Shown: positions 1 to 27,600, numbered from the stretch's first letter. The stretch: 64,000 nt of DNA from Aporrectodea caliginosa (GCA_020284085.1 JACEVL010000157.1:161001-225000), one strand, 5' to 3'. The notes: generated by a model from the sequence alone, not told the origin. Numbers and translations: made by a program.

Positions 1-58
1 AACATTTCGAGAGCAGTGGGAACGCCGTTCCCACAGTTCCCACACCACTTTAAACCCT
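1..58. mobile_element. Right end of a small hAT-type MITE (cut by the window)
   Basis: The stretch with GAGCAGTGGGAACGCCGTTC and then CACCACTTTAAACCCT closely matches the right half of the complete 160-bp element at 39369-39528. It is therefore the same family, truncated by the window start. Confidence 0.6.
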
Positions 59-1134
59 AATTTACGCTACTATAGCCCTATTTACTGTACGGACCACACT
101 AGTCAATACCCTGCTAGCATTTTCATGGGCAGTAGGCCTAGGCCTAGACACGGGTCCCAAATGAGGATATGGGTCCAATAATTATGGGTTATAATGGTCT
201 GGCAGAGTATGCATTATTTGTCGGTTTATTTCGACGACTTATTATTTTAGGTCAAGCGCAGTGATCCGTGCTATTTTTAGGGTTCTGCATGGGACTACTT
301 TCTGAGAGTGCTTGATGCTTGGCGGGCGCAGCACCGACCTCTGCTCGTCAGATCATCACTAGCGTCCGACAGAAGCAGACGATAGCGTTTTAGGGAGGCT
401 AGGTGCAAGGGATTCGGGCCAGCGCTTCGTAGCTTATTCACGCCGTAAAGTTGTTCGTACTGTTTTTGGAGTTTAAAGACAAGGTATACCCTCTCATTTT
501 CTCGTGATCGGATTGGTATTGGACTAATTTAATTTGCAGGCAATGCATGATTTCAGGTTTAGTTTTGAGTGACCTTTTTCTCTCTCCAGTCAGTATGACT
601 CATAGCCAGTCATCTTATACACTCACTCTTAGTAGCTCAACTTCTTTCAGTCATGTTGCAATATCTACGCAGGTCTCTCACTTAAAACTGATTACATTCC
701 TTTTCCAAAAACTCCTGATTCCTCTTTTCGGACTTTCCTCTGATCTGTCTCATCAAATCAATTATAACCACCTTGCGTTACGTAACGTCGGACTATGCAC
801 GTAAGGCCATCTGACCCTAATTGGATCTTGACCTGGAGTGATGGAACTGAATCTAATCTAACCTAATATTATATATGACTTCTATAGCGCCGCAATAATA
901 ATGTTTAAGCATTAATCCGAATTTAATCGATGGTCACTTAAAGTGAAACCGTAGTCTAGAAGTCAAGCTATGCAGGGATGCCTCTAACACCATTAACTAT
1001 AGGCCCCTATACTATAAAATCTGACCTTACCAGCCCATCGATATTGTTCTGATTGAGCACCTGAGAATAAGCTGGTTTTTGTGAATTGTCTTGTTTGGGT
1101 GCTGGTGAAGTTTCGAGATTGCTATTTCGATGAT
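59..1134. other. Gene-free stretch; possible 5' non-coding exon and promoter near 240-483
   Basis: No coding exon is supported. About 240-480 is richer in CpG than its surroundings. An AAG/GTATAC junction at 483/484 could be the donor of a non-coding first exon for the coiled-coil gene whose first coding exon has an acceptor at 5877. This is a guess without transcript support. TATAGCGCC followed by a short AAT repeat near 884-905 looks like a worn L2-type retroposon tail. The words at 108-127 recur near 33380-33402, so part of this stretch is probably repeat-derived. Confidence 0.25.
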
Positions 1135-1142
1135 GATCTATA

Positions 1143-2013
1143 CAGTAGCGTAACTATGGGCCCGCAGGGCCCGCAACTGCGGGGGGGCCCAGGTAAAAGG
1201 GGGCCCATTTTCAAACCTGAAAAAATGAACTATTTTAATTAATAAATGCACAGCAGAAAGCCGGAAACCGAAACTCCTTGTAAACTCCTTAGCCTTGTAA
1301 AATCAATAAATCATGCAGGCAGGCAGATGATGTGGAATATTACTATTGATGCGCGGTCGGCGCATATTTTTCTAGGCTTTGATTTAAGCTAGTGAGCAGT
1401 GACTCGAAGGCAAACTATAATCGCCAGATGACGTTGAAATTTGCAGTTAATTCACTCAATTAGTTTCACTTTTCGTCTTTGATTTATGCTGACGTCATTA
1501 GTCTCATTGCCAAGTTTCCGTCGGCCATCGTTGTTGATATTTATTTAAAAAGTTTGTTTAAATAGATTAATAAAATAGTTTTTAATAATATAAAAATGTA
1601 AAATTATTATTACTATTTTTTAAATTATATAACAACAAAACATTAGATCGGATTACAATACAAAATTTAAGATTTAAAAATAAAAAATTGTACTAATGAT
1701 GGCTAGCAAGCCTCTAAGTGGAGCAGCTAAACGACGGAAAAAGGATTTACAAAACGAACTTAAAAAACGATGTAAAATTGACTCATTTTAATCAATTTTA
1801 ATGCAAATCGAAAACAATTTTTAGTTGTGGCATAAGATTACAAATTAATAATAAAATAAAATATCATAAATTAAAATCATTAAAATGTATGCCTCAAAAG
1901 TGAGTCGATAATTTGAAACATAAAATTGTCTATCAGATTGTCATCGGCTGTATGGAGGGGGGCCCATTTTGAAAATCTTGCAGGGGGGCCCAGAATATGA
2001 AGTTACGCCACTG
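1143..2013 (+). mobile_element. hAT-type transposon derivative, 871 bp
   Basis: The left end reads CAGTAGCGTAACT and the reverse complement of the right end reads CAGTGGCGTAACT. Both are followed by G-rich subterminal sequence containing GGGCCC. The flanks are GATCTATA (1135-1142) and GATCTACA (2014-2021), an 8-bp target duplication with one mismatch. Eight-base duplications and CAG-starting ends are typical of hAT elements. The interior keeps only a short remnant of a transposase N-terminus (1696-1791), so this is an internally deleted copy. Confidence 0.8.
1696..1791 (+). pseudogene. Remnant of a hAT transposase N-terminus
   Basis: A 31-codon frame with two starting methionines contains the basic words LSGAAKRRKK and then KKRCKIDSF before a TAA stop. 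Many hAT transposases of the TTF-type zinc-finger group begin with an SGA-KRK-rich basic segment ending in a K-x-D/T-SF word just before the zinc finger. The match is to that pattern from memory. Nothing downstream encodes the zinc finger, RNase H-like core or dimerisation region, so the gene is a stub inside the 871-bp element. It could be chance, but its position inside a bounded hAT element argues against that. Confidence 0.5.
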
Positions 2014-2021
2014 GATCTACA

Positions 2022-5000
2022 TAGTTATGTCCATGGCTGTATAGGACTTGAATTTATTGGCTAAAGATTTTGCCAACATAGGATTATCTCTCTGAGACGT
2101 CTACTGTAGTTTAGTTACTTTGCCACATTTTAAGATCACACTGAATGGCTTACTACAGCAAGGTAATGTATAATGCAAGGTCAAGTAGTTATATATATAC
2201 TCTGTTATTAAATGGTGCAATTAACATTAGTCCTTAAAGGCATGGTCTGGCAACAAACTAAGGTTTGAGAGTTACATGGCTTGACAACAGGTTGTCAACG
2301 TCACTAGATGCAAACACCAGGCCAGAGGCTACGGAAGGCAAAGGTGTTGCAATCTGTTGCCTTAAGACCAAGAAAGTTATTTACAAGACGTTTTATTTTA
2401 AGCATTCTAAGTTATACTTGTGCATGCTTGCAGTACTTGTACTTATATATCGAAAATGTACAATGCACCCAATGTCTAGACTTGTCACACTCTGTACAAA
2501 TGCGCAGAGTGAGCACAAATGTAGCACATAGACCACTTTCTAGTGCAGGTATGCCTCTAATACCATTTAACTATTTAAGTAAAAGATAGCAGCTGAAGCT
2601 AATGTAGTGAGAACATTTTTTAATGCTTTAGATGTATGTCATTAGCGACTACTCACTTCAGTGACAGTTTTAAGTGAACAACTTACCAATGTTGTTTGTT
2701 TTATTCCCCTCTCTTAACACTTCAAAAATGTTAATTTGAAAACATTAAAGTTGCACATATGCACAGATATTTTGGTAATTGGCATAAATTTAAGGTATGG
2801 AGCTACAGTTTGTATTTGGGTACTGCCATGTACCCTGTTCTTATTCTTAGTGTGAATAAACAACGTGAATTAAGTTTTGTATGAGCTTAGCATTTTGCAA
2901 TGACTTTTCGCTATTAGCAAAACATAGTCATTATGACACAAGGGAAAAGAGAAGGAAATTGATACAGTCCACTCTCTAGACCAAAGTTATACCTCTGATT
3001 GTGATAACTCATTGGAAAGCAACCTTTACTTCAAAAAGACGTTGCTGTTAGAGAAACTGTAGCAGAGTTTAGAGTTATGACATAATAATAATAATAATAA
3101 CAGTGACAATTTATATGGCGCCGTAACACAGCCATGCCGTTACAAGGGCGCCTAACATGATGATAAAGAACATGGGAAAATTTATTCATTAAAGAATTTT
3201 GAAAAGGAATTATGATCACCTGTGGCAGAGAAAGTTGGCGTATAGATATAATTAAATAATTTGTCATTTGGGAAGACTTGGAATAATAAGGGAGGTGAAT
3301 GTAATGAAGATCTGCATTGGTTCAAGTGGTGTCATAACAGACGCAGCTGTCTAGACTGTAAAATGACTGTAAAATGAAGCAGTGAAAGCAATGGATGAAA
3401 CCAGAGTGTGCAACGTATTGTGTTCCAGCAAAAGTTGACACTGAAAACCGATTCCCCAATTGGATTTACATAGAATCATTATTAAGACAAAGGCCATGAT
3501 GTATGGAAAAATAAGCAATGAACTTTGAATATAGGTCACAGAAATTTGTTGGACATAAGTTGGAAATATTTTATTGTTCTGATTGCCATGGAGCAAGAAT
3601 TGGGACCCTAATCAGATTTGTGAAGTTTTAGTGTTTTGAGCCCAGATTAAAAACCCACTTCCCCAGTTTCTGATAGTTGTTGACACTGTACATGGTTACA
3701 TTATTCTAACAATAAAGCTATAGAGGTTAGCTTGGGCTAGAGATATTTTTTAAAATCTTTAGACCAAAATGCATGCTTTAAGTTACAGACACAGACTTTG
3801 CTTGTACAATCCAAGGAAAGTTATACTGGCACTGGTGTTGGGCATTTTGCCAACTCCAGCCTCTGCTGCAAAGCTTTTAACGCATAATATGAGGCACACA
3901 GTCTGAGAGAGAGGTTGATTGAAGCTGTGCAGACTGCCACTGCTCTATCCTGCTCAGATCGTGGCCTCAGTGAAAGCAGTAAGGCCTTCTAAACACAGCT
4001 CTGAAGCCAGGGAAACTAGTGCAGTTGGGGCTGGGCTAACTGATAACAACTGTCAAGACTAATAACAAACACTCCAGAGCAGTGCAGAGTAGCACAAGTG
4101 AAAATAATGGCACATTATTCCATAGGCAAAAAACACATGTATTGAGTAATTCAAGGGTGGTTCCATGATACTCACAGGAGGTGGTTAGTTTAAGGATTGT
4201 GTAAGAGATCTAACCTATCCTGGGTTTTACTGGTGTTGATAGAGGAGATATTGTCTCAGTGAACTTGTAAACACTACATCATCTTTGTCCAAACCTGAAT
4301 AGTCTAGCAGATTTAGTGTCGGAGGTCCTATCTCTCCACCGTCTTTTATTCAAAACTGAAAACACTGCTCTTTCACATCCTGTCCTGAACTTTCCTACTT
4401 CCTTTACCTACCTCACTGTTTCAGTTCTAAAAACCATCCACAGTAGTTGTCTGACTGTCTGCCTGCCTGACCCGTCGGATCTTGATCTGGAACCGATTTG
4501 ACTGTACCTGCCTATCGAGTTTGTTTTGCTAAGCGCCTGTGAATGAGCTGGTTCCCACGACTTCGTTTTTTTGGGTGCTGTAGAAATCTCAAGATTGTTT
4601 CCAATTATGATTGTCCGGATTTCTGGTTTCTGTTATACCTGAAGAATTCACAAATTGGATTTTGCTTCTAGAGTTGTAGATGTAAAGATGCTTCATGTGA
4701 TTTAAAAAATTAAGCAATCACTCAGCTGCAAGGCATTTGCACATCGTATACTTTCTTCTAAATGAAAACACAGATAAAATGGCAGATTGTTTCAATATGA
4801 AATATTCAGCTGCAATGTATAACAGCTAAACTGTCTTAGACGGATAATAATTGGTTATTTATCAGTTTCAGTTTGGTTCTATAAAACAAGGTTTAGTTGT
4901 TGTTTCTGTTAGTTTTGCTGGTTCTGATCTAAGTGGTTATATGACCTACTGGAAATATGAAACACTCCTAAGTCTTGTCTTTTATTATGGTTAGTGGTGA

Positions 5001-5371
5001 GGTCTATTTTGAAGTTAATATTCTGTTTTAATTATGCAATTTTGCATTGCTTCCAGTCTTGACAGTCTGCATCTCTGCCTGCTTAAGTTCGGATTGTGGC
5101 TGTTAGCCTGGAAATGCAGAATCTACAATACAGATTGTTCAATTACAGAGCAAGTTTAAGCTCAGATGTTTGTCAAAACTGAGCGCAGAGCTGTGATCCT
5201 TTGTGCTCCTAGATGCAACAGTCATGGGTTTCAGTTACTGGCAGTGGTTAAATTCATCTGGCTCCTGTTGATTTGAAATCTGTTACCTGAAGTTCCTGAA
5301 CTATTAGATCCGCTACCTAAAAGTGGAGATCCATCACCTTAACGTGCTTTTGGCTACAATAATTGACGTTA
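2022..5371. other. Gene-free stretch, probably 5' intron or intergenic
   Basis: I see no coding exon. Short frames at 2265-2589, 3031-3596 and 4316-4501 lack recognisable domains and have no matching splice context. A worn TATGGCGCCGT word next to an AAT repeat near 3083-3128 resembles a retroposon tail. The rest is unassigned AT-rich sequence. Confidence 0.4.
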
Positions 5372-5597
5372 TTCGTTCATTCATTCATTTCGAGCACTTG
5401 TTATAGCGCCCCTTCAAGATTTCTACTCAGAGGCGCTCCCGACTACAGCGGACACTGAATCGGAGTTTCACGCCGAAGCGCATGAGCAATTGCGAGTGAA
5501 GGACTTGCCCAGGGTCCCTACGCAGCGGCTTGAGGTGGATTCGAACCCGCAACCCTCCAGCTGCAAGGCACCGAACATACCCCTACACCACCGCCTT
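5372..5597 (-). mobile_element. tRNA-derived SINE with L2-type LINE tail
   Basis: Read on the minus strand, the element begins with a tRNA-like head. It has an A-box-like GGTGTAGGGGTATG and a B box GGTTCGAATCC. A middle part follows with CTGGGCAAGTCCTTCACTC, a theme common in animal SINEs. The tail has GGGAGCGCCTCTGAGTAG, then CTTGAAGGGGCGCTATAAC, and ends in an AATG repeat. The tail is very similar to the 3' end of the LINE at about 52855-52925, which suggests that LINE's machinery moved it. No clear target duplication could be set. Confidence 0.75.
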
Positions 5598-5877
5598 GAG
5601 TTTAACACTTTTCATGTTTATCCAAATAGCAAGTAGTGATTATCAGTTATAGATTTTTCGTATATGTTAGGATTTCAGATTTGCAAAAATTTGGAGATTG
5701 CCACTTCTGCATGAGCGTATTAACCGCTGGTTACCGGTGGCATTGATGTGGCTATCTAACCAAAACCAGAAGTGGTCACATAATTAATATCTGTTCTCGT
5801 AGTAATCTCTTCTGACCAAAAAAGCCATCTAAATAAGTTTTGGCATTAACTAGTACTCTGGTTTTTTATCTTTGCAG

Positions 5878-5987
5878 CCACTTAAGAAGTACAAGAGAAC
5901 CACGTGCCGAAGTAAAAACTCCTGTGTTTGCCATTGCTCTTCCAATTCTCAGAATATCTGATTAGCTGAAGGACAATATATTAAGCA
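5878..5987 (+). other. 5' UTR part of the first coding exon
   Basis: A pyrimidine-rich tract ends in TTTGCAG at 5871-5877, a good splice acceptor, followed by 110 bases without an in-frame ATG before the start at 5988. An upstream non-coding exon is therefore likely. Confidence 0.6.
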
Positions 5988-21522
<15,535 letters not shown>

Positions 21523-21636
21523 GATTGATACTTTTCTAAAGATGTTACAATTGTTGGCTCAATTTAACCTTAAACGAGTCCTATGTTTGACCACTGCCAA
21601 TACACCCGCCTCTGTTTCTGAAACTGGTTCTGTCTA

Positions 21637-21642
21637 AATAAA
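21637..21642 (+). terminator. Polyadenylation signal AATAAA of the JAKMIP-like gene
   Basis: AATAAA 115 bases after the stop codon, with T-rich sequence shortly downstream. Confidence 0.65.
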
Positions 21643-22056
21643 ATGTGAGTTTTGAACATAGTTTTACTGAGCAGCTACCATCAACCTATGCCTTCTCTAT
21701 TATGGAAAAAGTTCTGAGATTAAAATACAGTACATTAAAGCGTCACTACTGAAGTTGTCTATGTTGTGTAAACTTTGGATGCATTTTTATTTACGAAGTG
21801 ACTAGCGGACCGCCAGGCGGCCCGCAAGTTTGAAATACTAGCGGGCCGCCAGTCACGTGTCAGATCATTTATGTCGGGCAAAAGTTGTTTTTTTAGTTTT
21901 AACGAGTTAGAAAATTTAAAAAAAGTGTATGAGACAACTAGTTTAAGTAATCTTACAATGCGCGATGCAAAGACGTTTGAATCTATGAAAAAGTATGCGG
22001 CGAAGAAGGTTGCACATGCAGAATTTGATCCAATATTATTCATTCCAATTGTGTGG

Positions 22057-22128
22057 TGTTCTGTAGTCGAGTGGTTAGCGTCCTGGAATGTCAATTGAAA
22101 GGTTTGAGGTTCGAATCCCGTCAGGGCA
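22057..22128 (+). tRNA. tRNA-like pseudogene or SINE head (72 nt)
   Basis: TGTTCTG and CAGGGCA can pair as a 7-bp acceptor stem with two G-T pairs. TA follows at positions 8-9. A canonical A box (TAGTCGAGTGG) and B box (GGTTCGAATCC) are present, and TTTTTT follows the 3' end within a few bases, as in a Pol III terminator. The anticodon stem and the outer T stem do not pair, so a working tRNA is unlikely. It is better read as a tRNA-derived SINE head or decayed tRNA gene inside the MULE-like element. Confidence 0.45.
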
Positions 22129-22200
22129 GAAATTTTTTCCTATGTTATACCCCGTTAATTTTCTCCACATTTGAAAAAATTTACCTATTTCCTTGGGTCT

Positions 22201-22375
22201 GGAGTTGGGAGTGCTTATGAGTAGTTACCTTGGTTAGGGTAAAGTTAGGCGTCGTGAGGGTCGGTTAGGGTCAGGGTTAGGGTTAGTGTCGTCATTAAAA
22301 AACATAGTACCAGCCTAGCACCATGCCAAAATATACCGTAAAACGCCATTAAATTTACTCAGCATGATACTAACT
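22201..22375 (+). repeat. Telomere-like core shared with several MITEs
   Basis: It contains GCGTCGTGAGGGTCGGTTAG, then GGTCAGGGTTAGGGTTAG and TGTCGTC, and later GCACCATGCCAAAATATACC and GCATGATACTAACTG. The same words occur in order in the element at 32013-32218 and reversed at 41327-41525. Probably an old insertion of that family. Confidence 0.6.
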
Positions 22376-23254
22376 GTTTGTCACCTTAACGTAATAAAGC
22401 TTAAATTACGGTTTTCTGTACATTTTCCGTCTTGGCGAACCGCTAGTATTCGAAATTTGAGGGCTGCCTGTGTCTCTCTGGAGTCACGTGAGACTGGCGG
22501 CCCGCTAGTATTGGAAACTTGCGGACCGCCTGGCGGTCCGCTAGTCACAGCCTTTTATTTAAATGCTTCCTTATTACTTTTTACCAATACACTTAGGTCT
22601 TTCTAAGCAGTGCCTCAAATGTTTCCTTACATGCATTTTCATTGCAAGATTATTGTGCTATGCATGGCTGGGCCAGCATCCAGATGCTGTCAAGTATGCT
22701 AACAAGTCCTATTAACCTGTGCGACTGGCAGCTGCTCTTTAAATACATTCAGTGACTCACTGAATATATTCTGAATGATGCAGGTATTTTTACTTTACTG
22801 CCTAGAGCACCACAAATTTATTATGGTAAAAAAATGATTGTTAAACCTATTGATACCTTATCAATGAGTTGTGTAAACTGTTTGTTTTTTAGATTACATT
22901 GGAGAAGTCTAACTTGACATTATTCTGATCATTAAGCAGTGTGCTAAGTCAAAACTTTCTGAGAACTTCTACAACTACAGTATTTAAGAAGTTTCGATAG
23001 ACTGATTTTAATGCTACATTTTGAGGAGTCCTTTGTATTAAGCTATATTTATGAACATGACATGCATTTAACTGTAGTAATAGAACTACGTAGCTTCAGT
23101 GTTATTACCAATTTTTGTTTTAATAAAATGCTAATTATTTGACCAATTATCTTTCTTCTGTGTCATTGTTTGTCAATAGAATAATCAAGTCTAAAGAATC
23201 AGGCAATTTAGCATACCAGTAATCTTGGGCCTTAAATTAACACCTAACTGCTTA

Positions 23255-23638
23255 CAGGGTTCCCACTCTTATTGTTTTAAAATTCCCTGACTTTCCAGAT
23301 AACTTTCCAAAAAAGTTTCAGATACAACTATTAACAAAAGTTTGAATAATAAAACTCTTTTTAATATTTTTACCGGCGCCTCCTCCCCTACACCGGTCCC
23401 TTTCCATCTATTTGTTTTGAAAAGTTCAGTTCCACAAATGAATATGCTTACCAACATGATCTTAATTGCTCAGCTCTTCTAAATACCCAATGCCCAAATG
23501 TGATTCACATCTATGAGAAACTTGAATAAACTATGTAAATGTTACATTACAACTGAAAACCCAAAAAGATTTTGTCAGTAAGTTTTTTCCATGACCAACA
23601 ATGAAATTCCCTGACTTTCCAGAAGAGTGGGAACCCTG
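23255..23638. mobile_element. hAT-type MITE with CAGGGTTCCCACTCTT ends, 384 bp
   Basis: Both ends carry CAGGGTTCCCACTCTT in inverted orientation, with a subterminal ATTCCCTGACTTTCCAGA block also shared. Such ends are common in animal hAT elements. The flanks do not give a clear 8-bp duplication. It lies between the two convergent genes. Confidence 0.75.
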
Positions 23639-24296
23639 ATAAATTATTTTAGTTACTTTAATAGCGTTTGAGAGCTGAGGTTTTCAGTTATTGGGCATAA
23701 ACACACAAAACAAAGATGTAAACATTAGATAACATTAATGTTTGTATTGATTTTCAACTCCATGAATCTGGAAGCCATTTCCCTATAGCCTCATCCAAAC
23801 CAAGACCCTGACATCTGCTGCATCACCATGGCAACCATTTCTTTCCATTCACATATAACATCATAGGGTACTGGGGCACAAAGTAAACTACAAAACACGA
23901 AATTCTTACCAGCTGTATTTTTACACACTGTTCAACACCCATACACAGAATCATGTGGCAGATCACTGCAATCCAGTTAAAATTTAAATTGTTCAAATCA
24001 CAAAAATGTGGCCAATTTTCCTTACAGGAAACACAATGACCTGAGACTCTAACTTCAGAATTAGTACATCACAGATGACAGGAAAATCCAGACTATGACT
24101 AATTTCTCAGCCAATACCCAAATTATTCTGAATTCTGAAAGGCCAATATATCATACTATGTCCAACAATACAGTAGATGTGCAATTCTCAGTTGTCAGTT
24201 GTCACGTACAAATATTTAATAGCTTAAAACACTTATGATAAACTTGATCAAAATGCCAGATGTGTTGTATATTAATTAGAATCACATTCGCCACAA
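23639..24296. other. Intergenic gap between convergent genes
   Basis: No gene seen. A 23-base word spanning 24400-24422 (GCTGATGCAATCAACTGTCA lies within it) recurs near 29502-29524 in the third intron of rbm22, probably from a small dispersed repeat. Confidence 0.4.
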
Positions 24297-24302
24297 TTTA
24301 TT
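24297..24302 (-). terminator. Polyadenylation signal of rbm22
   Basis: TTTATT on the plus strand, AATAAA on the minus strand, about 155 bases past the stop codon. Confidence 0.6.
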
Positions 24303-24455
24303 GTTTTACGTTATTGTTGAAACAAGTGTTCAGACAATTGTGGGCAGAACTGTTGTTGGTGTTTAAAAACTGGACAAGGTTTTAGCAACAGACTGCACCA
24401 GGCTGATGCAATCAACTGTCACATTATCATTTACTACAAAGTTACGAGAGTCATT

Positions 24456-24619
24456 TCATCCTTTCATTTCCTCTTTGCTAGGAGCGGCCCCCATTCGTGT
24501 TGGATCTTGTGATGGATAGTGAATCGATGAACTGTTTTCACCACTTGATGCCGGCATACGAGGGGGAAACATTGGCGGTGGTGGAGGCCTCATGCGTCCT
24601 GGAGGCATCATACGCATTC
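24456..24619 (-). CDS. rbm22: rbm22 exon 9 and stop
   Basis: Acceptor TTTTTAG, stop TGA at 24456-24458. It encodes the Met/Pro-rich tail ([16 protein letters not shown]) and the conserved [13 protein letters not shown] ending. Confidence 0.95.
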
Positions 24620-27600
24620 CTAAAAATAAAAAAAATGTAAACAGCCAAGTGGCAGAAGGAGTTCTTAGCTGCCCGCATTACATCTGGTAAACTTAAATTC
24701 ATTAAATTCACAGTAGTTGGGTAAATCACATTGAAGTTACCAGTAAACATCTCACTGATACAGAACGGTGAGAAAAATGAGAAACAACCAACTCTGTGGC
24801 TCAATTTTGTGTTATAGAGGAATCATTAGAAGATTATGACAAAAGATTGACCACAATAGGCCAACATACACAAATGTAAAATAATCTTGGACTTTTCAAA
24901 TGCATTTATACCCCTACGCCATCTATACAGTTTGTCAAAGTTCAATTTGTCGTCCAAAAAAGCAATGATCTTCCTCACACTCAACAGAGTATTTTCAATA
25001 TTATACAATATAATGTGTATTGTACATGTATAACCAACAATATTATTGAGTTAATAACAATAATATATTTATATATAATTTGACATCTAGATTCTTCATA
25101 GTGAGCGAGCACTACGAAGACTGTACTTAGCTAGTCAGCTCGTGGCTAGAACAAAGCAAATATATTGGAAGCTAAAACATACCTGGAGGAAATGGCATCC
25201 CTGGTGGTGGAGGCGGAGGTGGTCGTCTCATTGGTCCAAACGGGCCTCCCATGCCCGATGGCCCTAACATCGGCATTGGAAACATGGGTGGAGGAGGAAG
25301 AGGAGGCATATTATATGGAGAAGGCATATTGCTCAAGTTGAAAAAGTCCTCTGGTGGAGCTGGCAACACTGAAATATCATCAAGCTACATGTCACACGCA
25401 GTCATTAAATTATAATAATTAATTAGTATGACGTGAATATAAATTAACAATTTTAATCTGAATTAATTGTACAACTATAAACTATAAGCATGCAATTAAC
25501 TGTAGATCTTAAAGCACAATAACACTTAATTTAAAAGCTGCTCATTAAGTCATATTTTTGCAGACACCTTTAGGATATTTAACATCAAAAATAATATAAA
25601 TGAACCCATTCAATATGATTTAGTGCAACAACAGAGGCAAGATGTTATGATCAAATTTAAGTTTCAACAGACGTATATACAGTTATTAAGCTTAATCTAA
25701 ATTAAAAAAGTAAAACTAAAATTACAGATGTTGCTACAATTCTATTTTTAAACATGTGGCTAATATGTTTAAAACTTAACACTGGTCATACCTCCAGGTA
25801 GTCCAGGAACTGGGTCTAGGTTTTTTCCTGCAGACTCTGCTTCTGAGGCTGTTGCTGGAGCCATTTGCTGAGCCTGGGATTTACCCCACTTAACATTGAG
25901 ACGTCTGCCCTTCAGGATGAGTTTGTTGAAAGACTTCTCTGCGGCCAATTCAGCTGACACTCGATTCATGAAATGTACAAATGCACACTGCTGCTTCGAC
26001 GCTACCGTTATGCTTCGGATTTCTCCAAATTGATAGAAATGATCTCTGAAAAAACAATGTAAGAAACAATGGCAGCACTGTTTCATGTACACAAGGCAGC
26101 AGCCAAGAGGCTGAGTGTACATCTGGTAATGTTGACTTTGTGAGGTTCGGTCTATTAAAGGTGGTAACTGTGCATGAATGCTGAGGATATCAGTAACAAC
26201 GGGAATCTGAATGCTGAGGATATCAGTATCACTGCCATCGCTAAAAACTATCATTATGCAAACAAAATTGTGTGAATACCACCGAGCATGAATTGTATAG
26301 AACAATGCATATCCACAGGGACAAATTTATCAGATTCTTCTGGCCAACTTTTTTCCGCCTTACAAAAAAAGAACTCTGGTTTCTGTGCCTTTTCAAACAT
26401 CTTAAGAATTAACTAGAACCGGCTTTGATGGATCCACCTTTTTGTTTAATATATTTTCACAGCTTTTGAGGTGAATTCATAAATTACTGTGATAAAATTA
26501 TCTTAATAATAATAAAAAGCCCGAAACGGTTAATATTTCTGAACATACACAAGGTATTGTCATAACACTGTATCACATGGGCATATTTCCTATAAGCAGA
26601 TGTTGAACTACCAAGGACCAAGGTGTTACAATAACTGTTAAAAACAGTGTTATAATCAACTATATGCCTTAGCAGTATGTAATAATACCAAAATATATAT
26701 GAAACAAATTGTCCTATGAATTTCACCAGATAATACCCACGTATCAATATTCTGGAACATATTACCAAGTAGCAAATGATAACCATCCCTCATTTCCTCG
26801 ATAATAATCCAGAATCTTTTTGCATAACTTTTCTCTAACATAGCTTTAACAAGGTTATGATAACTTACAATTCATAACTAATTAATTAAATTTAACTATG
26901 TTATTTAAAATGCTTTTGCCCTTTCAACAATTTTAGGGCTGTTCAAGCATAACTTAGCACAAAGTGTCTATAAAAATATATGCACTCTTACAAATTATAA
27001 TACAGTAAAAGATTTTATGTCAAAAACTGAGAGAGATAAGACTGGTTTATGAGTGTGTACTAAAAGTGACTGGGAAACCTATGCAGCTTGTCATTAAAGT
27101 GTAAAAAAGATCTATGTTAAATAAACAAACTACCAGTTTATTTTTAACAGATTTGAGCAAACTGCATCTCAGATGTACTTACTTCAGATCACTTTCGGTG
27201 ATCTGGTCACCCAGATTACCAACATAGATCGTTGTAATTGAACGATCGTCTGGAATCTCCAGCTTTGGCATCTCTGAATAACGTCGCATCAGTTTCTCAG
27301 CAACTGGATCGTTAATCCCAAGAAAACGATCCTTTATGTTCTGATCTGCCAGTGGATCGTCTGGATCTGTTGGCTTTTCATGTCTATGAAAACAAAAAAT
27401 AAGTATTAACTCCAAAAATGATGCATTAACTGAAATATCAGGCAATCAAATAATGAAAATGGCCAAAACTAAGTTACTTTGGCGACATAAATTCAACTGG
27501 TTTTCTTTAAAACAGTTTAAGAGGAAGAACGGCAATGAAAAGTGTTCTCTCAGAGTGAAAAACATTCATATAATTTGTTGGTCTGCTTCTTTCAATGTTT

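Larger units (their letters stand above)
21794..22552. mobile_element. MULE-like long-TIR element, 759 bp
   Basis: From 21798 inward and from 22548 inward the ends form an inverted repeat of about 60 bp: GTGACTAGCGGACCGCCAGG, GCAAGTTT and TACTAGCGGGCCGCCAGT. TTTTATTTA flanks both sides (21785-21793 and 22553-22561), a 9-bp duplication as expected for Mutator-like elements. Four outermost bases at each end do not match, so the edge is approximate. No transposase is visible. The interior holds a tRNA-like sequence and a telomere-like core. Confidence 0.65.

Noticed and set aside
22057..22128. Functional tRNA gene
   Set aside because: The anticodon stem and part of the T stem cannot pair, although the A and B boxes and acceptor stem are present. 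Kept only as a tRNA-like pseudogene or SINE head.
22260..22290. Interstitial telomere array
   Set aside because: Only two or three TTAGGG-like units, always within the same longer core found in MITEs, so it is part of an element and not a telomere trace.
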